30,015 bases of DNA from positions 1 through 30,015 of IMG/VR virus record IMGVR_UViG_3300020219_000053; one strand, written 5' to 3'. This stretch comes from a virus. Below the pieces are notes generated by a model that was not told where the DNA came from, did not search any database, and saw only the letters and a program-made list of their open reading frames with translations. Below are positions 28,001-30,015 of the stretch, piece after piece; the stretch's first letter is position 1, and each line of letters opens with the position of its first letter. The translations under genes were made by a program, and so were the position numbers.

Positions 28001-29354
28001 AAATAGCTAGATAAAGATTATAATTACTCGGGCCGAAGTTGTTTGGATCAAATCCTAAACCCAAGCACATAGCGGCTTTTGGATGGCCAAGGAGCAAAGA
28101 TCCGTTTTGATTAAATTGGTTATTTACGGCAGAAAGCGCCAAAACACCAGATTTATTCTCGCTAAAAAGTGGTTTGTCTATCCGGGCAATCGCCAGAGCC
28201 GATTCCCTTATGTTTCTTCCAGCAATCCTAACGATATATTTTCGATTCGGAGGAACCGCACCATCATAGGTAAACCGGATAGAATCGATAAGATACTGTA
28301 CTTTCAAATCACCATAATCAACTGTAATTATGTATCCCGGTTTAACTTTTCCAAATTCAGAATCAAACTTGAATACTGCGTCATTCCCAGGAATGAATTC
28401 AATAATGTCATCGCCAACATTATTATCATCGACGATCGATGAGACATTTGCGTGTCTCAGGTAAGTTTTAACAGGCGTGAACGGAACCGCGGCTCCGTAT
28501 CCATCTGTATTGAGAATTACTCCACGGCATGTACGACTGATGCCGTTGGCATGATGATTTTGCTGATGATTATTTGTAGATAAGAAATTTGTTTTGTCGA
28601 TTGATTCAGCGAATTCCTGGACATCTTTAATTGTTTTCGGAATAATGAAAAAACCGCTAGAATCGAGCGAAACGGATCTGGCCGGGTGTGAAATGGTATC
28701 GGCATACCCATCCGTATGAACCAGACCATCTGCTCTAAAGTGTCTCAGAAGCTCTTGATTAAGACTTCTTAGAAATAGAGCTAGGTTAGAGCCTCTGGAT
28801 TGGCCGAAACGATTTTTAGGGGACTCTCCTCCGGGCCAGCCGAAATTAGGATCTCTTGAATCGGAAGGTTCAGAATTGATATCGATGTGAGATACGACGT
28901 GGCGTCCGTTTATCGTTGGTATGGATATGGACGCGACACCTGAAAGATGTCTAACAAAGTCTGTACTGAGTTCGGAAAACAGATCCGTTAGATTGATTAG
29001 ATCGTTTTTTGTTAGATTTAGATCGGTAAATAGAGAGGTGGTGTTGTGGGCGAGAGCAAGTTTTGATTCAGCAATCGCGGCAGTCGGGGAGACTTCTAGA
29101 TCCGTTACCGGGCCAACAATCGCACCCGCGGCTACGATTGCGGCAGGTTTGAGCGTACCATCAGGATTTATACAGAGCGCGATTCTTGCAGCGAGCGAGC
29201 CTGAACTTCCTGAGATATTTAGTCCAAGTTCTCTTTCGATGATAAAAACAGCTGAACGTAATTGATTAATTGCGAGACTGCCGATTTCGACAATATTATC
29301 ATCGACCCTCGGAAGACTCGTATCATCATCATATTTATTGGGATAATTGCTCAT
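25029..29354 (-). CDS. Large mosaic tail fibre/spike protein with C-terminal beta-helix
   Basis: This 1441-aa protein appears multi-domain. The N-terminus (MSNYPNKYDDDTSLPRVDDN, then a helix with QLRSAVFIIERELGLNI) looks like a virion-attachment region. The middle (about 140-1080) is a chain of beta-rich segments, including FPSQTVRVKYEIPLDLSKAE near 631-650. From about 1085 the protein reads as a right-handed parallel beta-helix, with recurring rungs VTIQNCEFVI, VILQNNRFSC, FVIKENICDR, KIQDNICGAI, WIIQNNTCSW and VVIRNNRITA up to about 1412. Such helices are typical of tailspikes that bind or cleave surface polysaccharides, but I cannot identify catalytic residues. The 119-aa gene follows in frame. 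The ATG overlaps a possible 17-codon leader as ATGA. A host-recognition role is inferred. Confidence 0.72.
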   Translation of the reverse strand: MSNYPNKYDDDTSLPRVDDNIVEIGSLAINQLRSAVFIIERELGLNISGSSGSLAARIALCINPDGTLKPAAIVAAGAIVGPVTDLEVSPTAAIAESKLALAHNTTSLFTDLNLTKNDLINLTDLFSELSTDFVRHLSGVASISIPTINGRHVVSHIDINSEPSDSRDPNFGWPGGESPKNRFGQSRGSNLALFLRSLNQELLRHFRADGLVHTDGYADTISHPARSVSLDSSGFFIIPKTIKDVQEFAESIDKTNFLSTNNHQQNHHANGISRTCRGVILNTDGYGAAVPFTPVKTYLRHANVSSIVDDNNVGDDIIEFIPGNDAVFKFDSEFGKVKPGYIITVDYGDLKVQYLIDSIRFTYDGAVPPNRKYIVRIAGRNIRESALAIARIDKPLFSENKSGVLALSAVNNQFNQNGSLLLGHPKAAMCLGLGFDPNNFGPSNYNLYLAIYPYGDPVTKTINLPPIDVTGNLGATPGKYTLDSIVQSTNDALHRAGFNYRFIAFQSSGEFGIMMSDSILNAGFSIISGVVNNIGVLVGTLVNNVIGDASNNLDPLGLGRSNANVASASYRSGFITIEQSQTSANIFVPLNAKNYYVDGIERSSLRQVSDGYVDTFKDGYWLATISEKNIFPSQTVRVKYEIPLDLSKAELIPGKTLLVQPVTPSTTINDFDYGRFIIENVTFDACDGVVNKTIIEVYNGVHAAGNPVAATSLGIKVRIYFGDESVSFDKLNVINSTSTDLFKRYFEIYVDSATHTFTHERARFNRNTTNVSLATANIIKVSSKLRGYDSALNKKITLFIQSYNQTDGTYTGYLCRDSINNLGPAITGKRGTVTRFYDETNVDHIDILFDFNTIPVSFTNESLVIDLFPSLIQDLEVFFLGSCQLDDPTKKVSYIRDVRQFGNVSEKELTTSALDLISSGDRHLHQNGVVRGFDQVSVAGNQLSFTGGLALVNGRLLEQNHFKIGIPIVQEYISGSPYNKILWAVCVDDRGDIRTLPLTDYDSTISLSNNPTREVTLFNPVNSSTYTVESTTFQKIAIARKDLTLLYLVVSDVTNATTFSLTVSDARKFARDSSANIPIVWTSNQINGNFNTLTGLNNWLRYNTTHNNIVRLKGIFTLTSPISLAYDYPVKFEGDGAIFRCTPAVGASSIQLGSNVTLDGIRLEYTPATADSSYTSTNLVNSNAGVIDCLAGSVTAPVTNVTIQNCEFVISSVDHYAALNFRYPSSGGAFQNVILQNNRFSCTATGEVKRAVIAVTGNTTSGATTCYAVNFVIKENICDRNQLISFSSTANGNNIRGIIAIKCKIQDNICGAINILTRQDTPLSTVNGTVIRDKENMLFVDQNTCRFIYSGAGTGLVYQGGVRPNVNFPTGVFSGSWIIQNNTCSWIHLGIRTPTDPTVQVPSVVIRNNRITAYNVTFINQHYYGSSTINTALIVDRTSGT

Positions 29355-29404
29355 CTGATCTTTCGCGCGCTGCCGGAACGGCTAATCAGTTCCGCACCAG
29401 TCAT
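29351..29404 (-). other. Possible 17-codon leader ORF coupled to the large fibre gene
   Basis: Within the 95-nt gap before the 1441-aa gene, ATG at 29404 opens MTGAELISRSGSARKIR and stops at TGA 29351, overlapping the downstream ATG as ATGA. The ATGA overlap is typical of coupled genes. However, the ribosome site is poor (TTTAAGT), and a frame this short can arise by chance. The same gap holds TATATT, a possible -10 element without a clear -35. Confidence 0.2.
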
Positions 29405-29449
29405 ACTTAAATATAGAATGAATGAAGTCGTGACGAATCGTTTTCTTCG

Positions 29450-29887
29450 TTACGGATCAAGTGTTTTTCCACTTTGGCCTGGGCCCGGTTCCTGAGACGG
29501 ATACAATGGAGTCGGAGGTGCAGAGTCTCCCAAATCAATCTGACCACCGCTGACTGCTTTTATATTGCTCTTTATCATACTTCTGATGACACGATAAATA
29601 ATGCTACTAAAAGACCCTGCGGTCAGGCCCATGCTTAATCTGCCGCTCAACGAAACAATATCAGAAGAGTATGGATATTTAGTTGCGACGCCGCAAAACA
29701 GCAATCCTGTTAGAATTGGCGAGAGTGGGAGGAACACATCATTATAAAATTTAGCAAATTTATTAACCAGATTAAACTGTACCATACAGTAGTCGGTTAT
29801 TTTTCGCAATGAAAAATTAATTGCCGCGATGGTTAAGCATAATAGAAGAAAATTCCAACTTAGTAAATTTTGTAATGCAGTTTCCAT
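29450..29887 (-). CDS. Small three-helix membrane protein, holin candidate
   Basis: This 145-aa protein has three likely membrane helices: about 8-26 (LLSWNFLLLCLTIAAINFSL), 52-69 (LPLSPILTGLLFCGVATK) and 84-104 (RLSMGLTAGSFSSIIYRVIR), followed by a Pro/Gly-rich hydrophilic tail ending KTLDP. Three helices and small size fit a class I holin, which permits lysis by opening the inner membrane, and holins often lie close to fibre genes. No endolysin or spanin gene is visible in the window, so the assignment is tentative. It could equally be an exclusion or structural membrane protein. TGAGGAAAA directly precedes the ATG and gives good support for the start. The gene lies 10 nt after the glycine-rich fibre gene's stop. 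Confidence 0.6.
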   Translation of the reverse strand: METALQNLLSWNFLLLCLTIAAINFSLRKITDYCMVQFNLVNKFAKFYNDVFLPLSPILTGLLFCGVATKYPYSSDIVSLSGRLSMGLTAGSFSSIIYRVIRSMIKSNIKAVSGGQIDLGDSAPPTPLYPSQEPGPGQSGKTLDP

Positions 29888-29897
29888 TTTTCCTCAA

Positions 29898-30015
29898 TTA
29901 AATCATATACACGATCATTATCGCACCACCACCGCCATTAAACCCTCCCGTGCCGTTATTTGTTGGAGGATAAGCTGCATTCCCGCCGCCGCCGCCGCCG
30001 CCCGCGCCAAAATAC
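29898..30015 (-). CDS. Glycine-rich C-terminal tip of a tail fibre/adhesin (partial, start beyond right edge)
   Basis: The visible 38 codons end the gene at TAA 29898-29900. They read YFGAGGGGGGGNAAYPPTNN, then GTGGFNGGGGAIMIVYMI. Glycine runs followed by a short hydrophobic terminal strand (AIMIVYMI) are characteristic of many phage fibre tips and of glycine-rich adhesin domains, where the last strand packs the tip. This indicates that another fibre or adhesin gene lies just upstream. The remainder is outside the window, so neither length nor receptor can be stated. Confidence 0.65.
   Translation of the reverse strand, partial: YFGAGGGGGGGNAAYPPTNNGTGGFNGGGGAIMIVYMI
29985..30002. repeat. 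(GCC)6 trinucleotide run encoding polyglycine in the fibre tip
   Basis: Six tandem GCC units (GGC on the sense strand) followed by GGG encode seven consecutive glycines. The run is in frame, so loss or gain of units would change loop length without a frameshift. This local GC-rich run contrasts with the AT-rich surroundings. Confidence 0.8.

Noticed and set aside
24660-30015. Diversity-generating retroelement acting on the fibre genes
   Set aside because: No reverse transcriptase and no template/variable repeat pair was seen in the window.
1-30015. tRNA genes, CRISPR arrays, insertion sequences or integrase
   Set aside because: No cloverleaf-like segment, no regularly spaced direct repeats and no transposase or recombinase motifs were found; nearly all bases are in tail genes.

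Overview
The window is a tail-morphogenesis block of a contractile-tailed bacteriophage (myovirus morphology), and every credible gene lies on the minus strand, so transcription runs from high to low coordinates. The sheath, tube, tape measure, OB-fold spike, gp25/W-like wedge and baseplate-J-like genes are recognisable from their sequence and order. Several proteins are far longer than those of P2 or T4 (sheath 913 aa, hub about 1614 aa, J-like wedge 1267 aa, fibre/spike 1441 aa), which suggests a large-genome phage. DNA is moderately AT-rich. TAA, TGA and TAG all end genes, so the code looks standard. The host cannot be named from this sequence; there is no integrase, tRNA or bacterial gene.

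Layout in transcription order, right to left. (1) Fibre and surface region, 30015-24660: the glycine-rich C-terminal tip of a fibre running off the right edge, a small three-helix membrane protein (holin candidate), a 1441-aa mosaic protein ending in a beta-helix, and a 119-aa protein in the same frame just after its stop codon that looks like further beta-helix coils. (2) Tail shaft, 24636-20298: a probable tail terminator, a 128-nt non-coding gap, sheath, tube, and a strong hairpin after the tube gene. (3) Assembly, 20214-17097: a tail assembly chaperone pair of the lambda G/GT type made by a -1 programmed frameshift, then the tape measure protein. (4) Baseplate hub and spike, 17047-9271: a tube-associated baseplate protein, a giant hub, and an OB-fold/beta-helix spike. 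(5) Lower baseplate and wedge, 9255-1: an unusual 710-aa protein with long hydrophobic helices, a 77-aa linker protein, a 535-aa unknown, the gp25/W-like wedge, the J-like wedge carrying a roughly 900-residue insertion of repeated beta-domains, and a further beta-rich protein running off the left edge.

Genes are tightly packed with overlaps or short gaps, and several begin with GTG. The clearest non-coding signal is the frameshift cassette at 19568-19609: seven A residues directly before the 0-frame TAG, then 8 nt, then a perfect 9-bp stem-loop, with the -1 frame open through the whole downstream ORF. The most unusual protein-level features are the membrane-type helices inside a baseplate gene, the split beta-helix, and expanded insertions in sheath, hub and J-like proteins. 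No peptidoglycan-degrading domain is recognisable in the spike, hub or tape measure.
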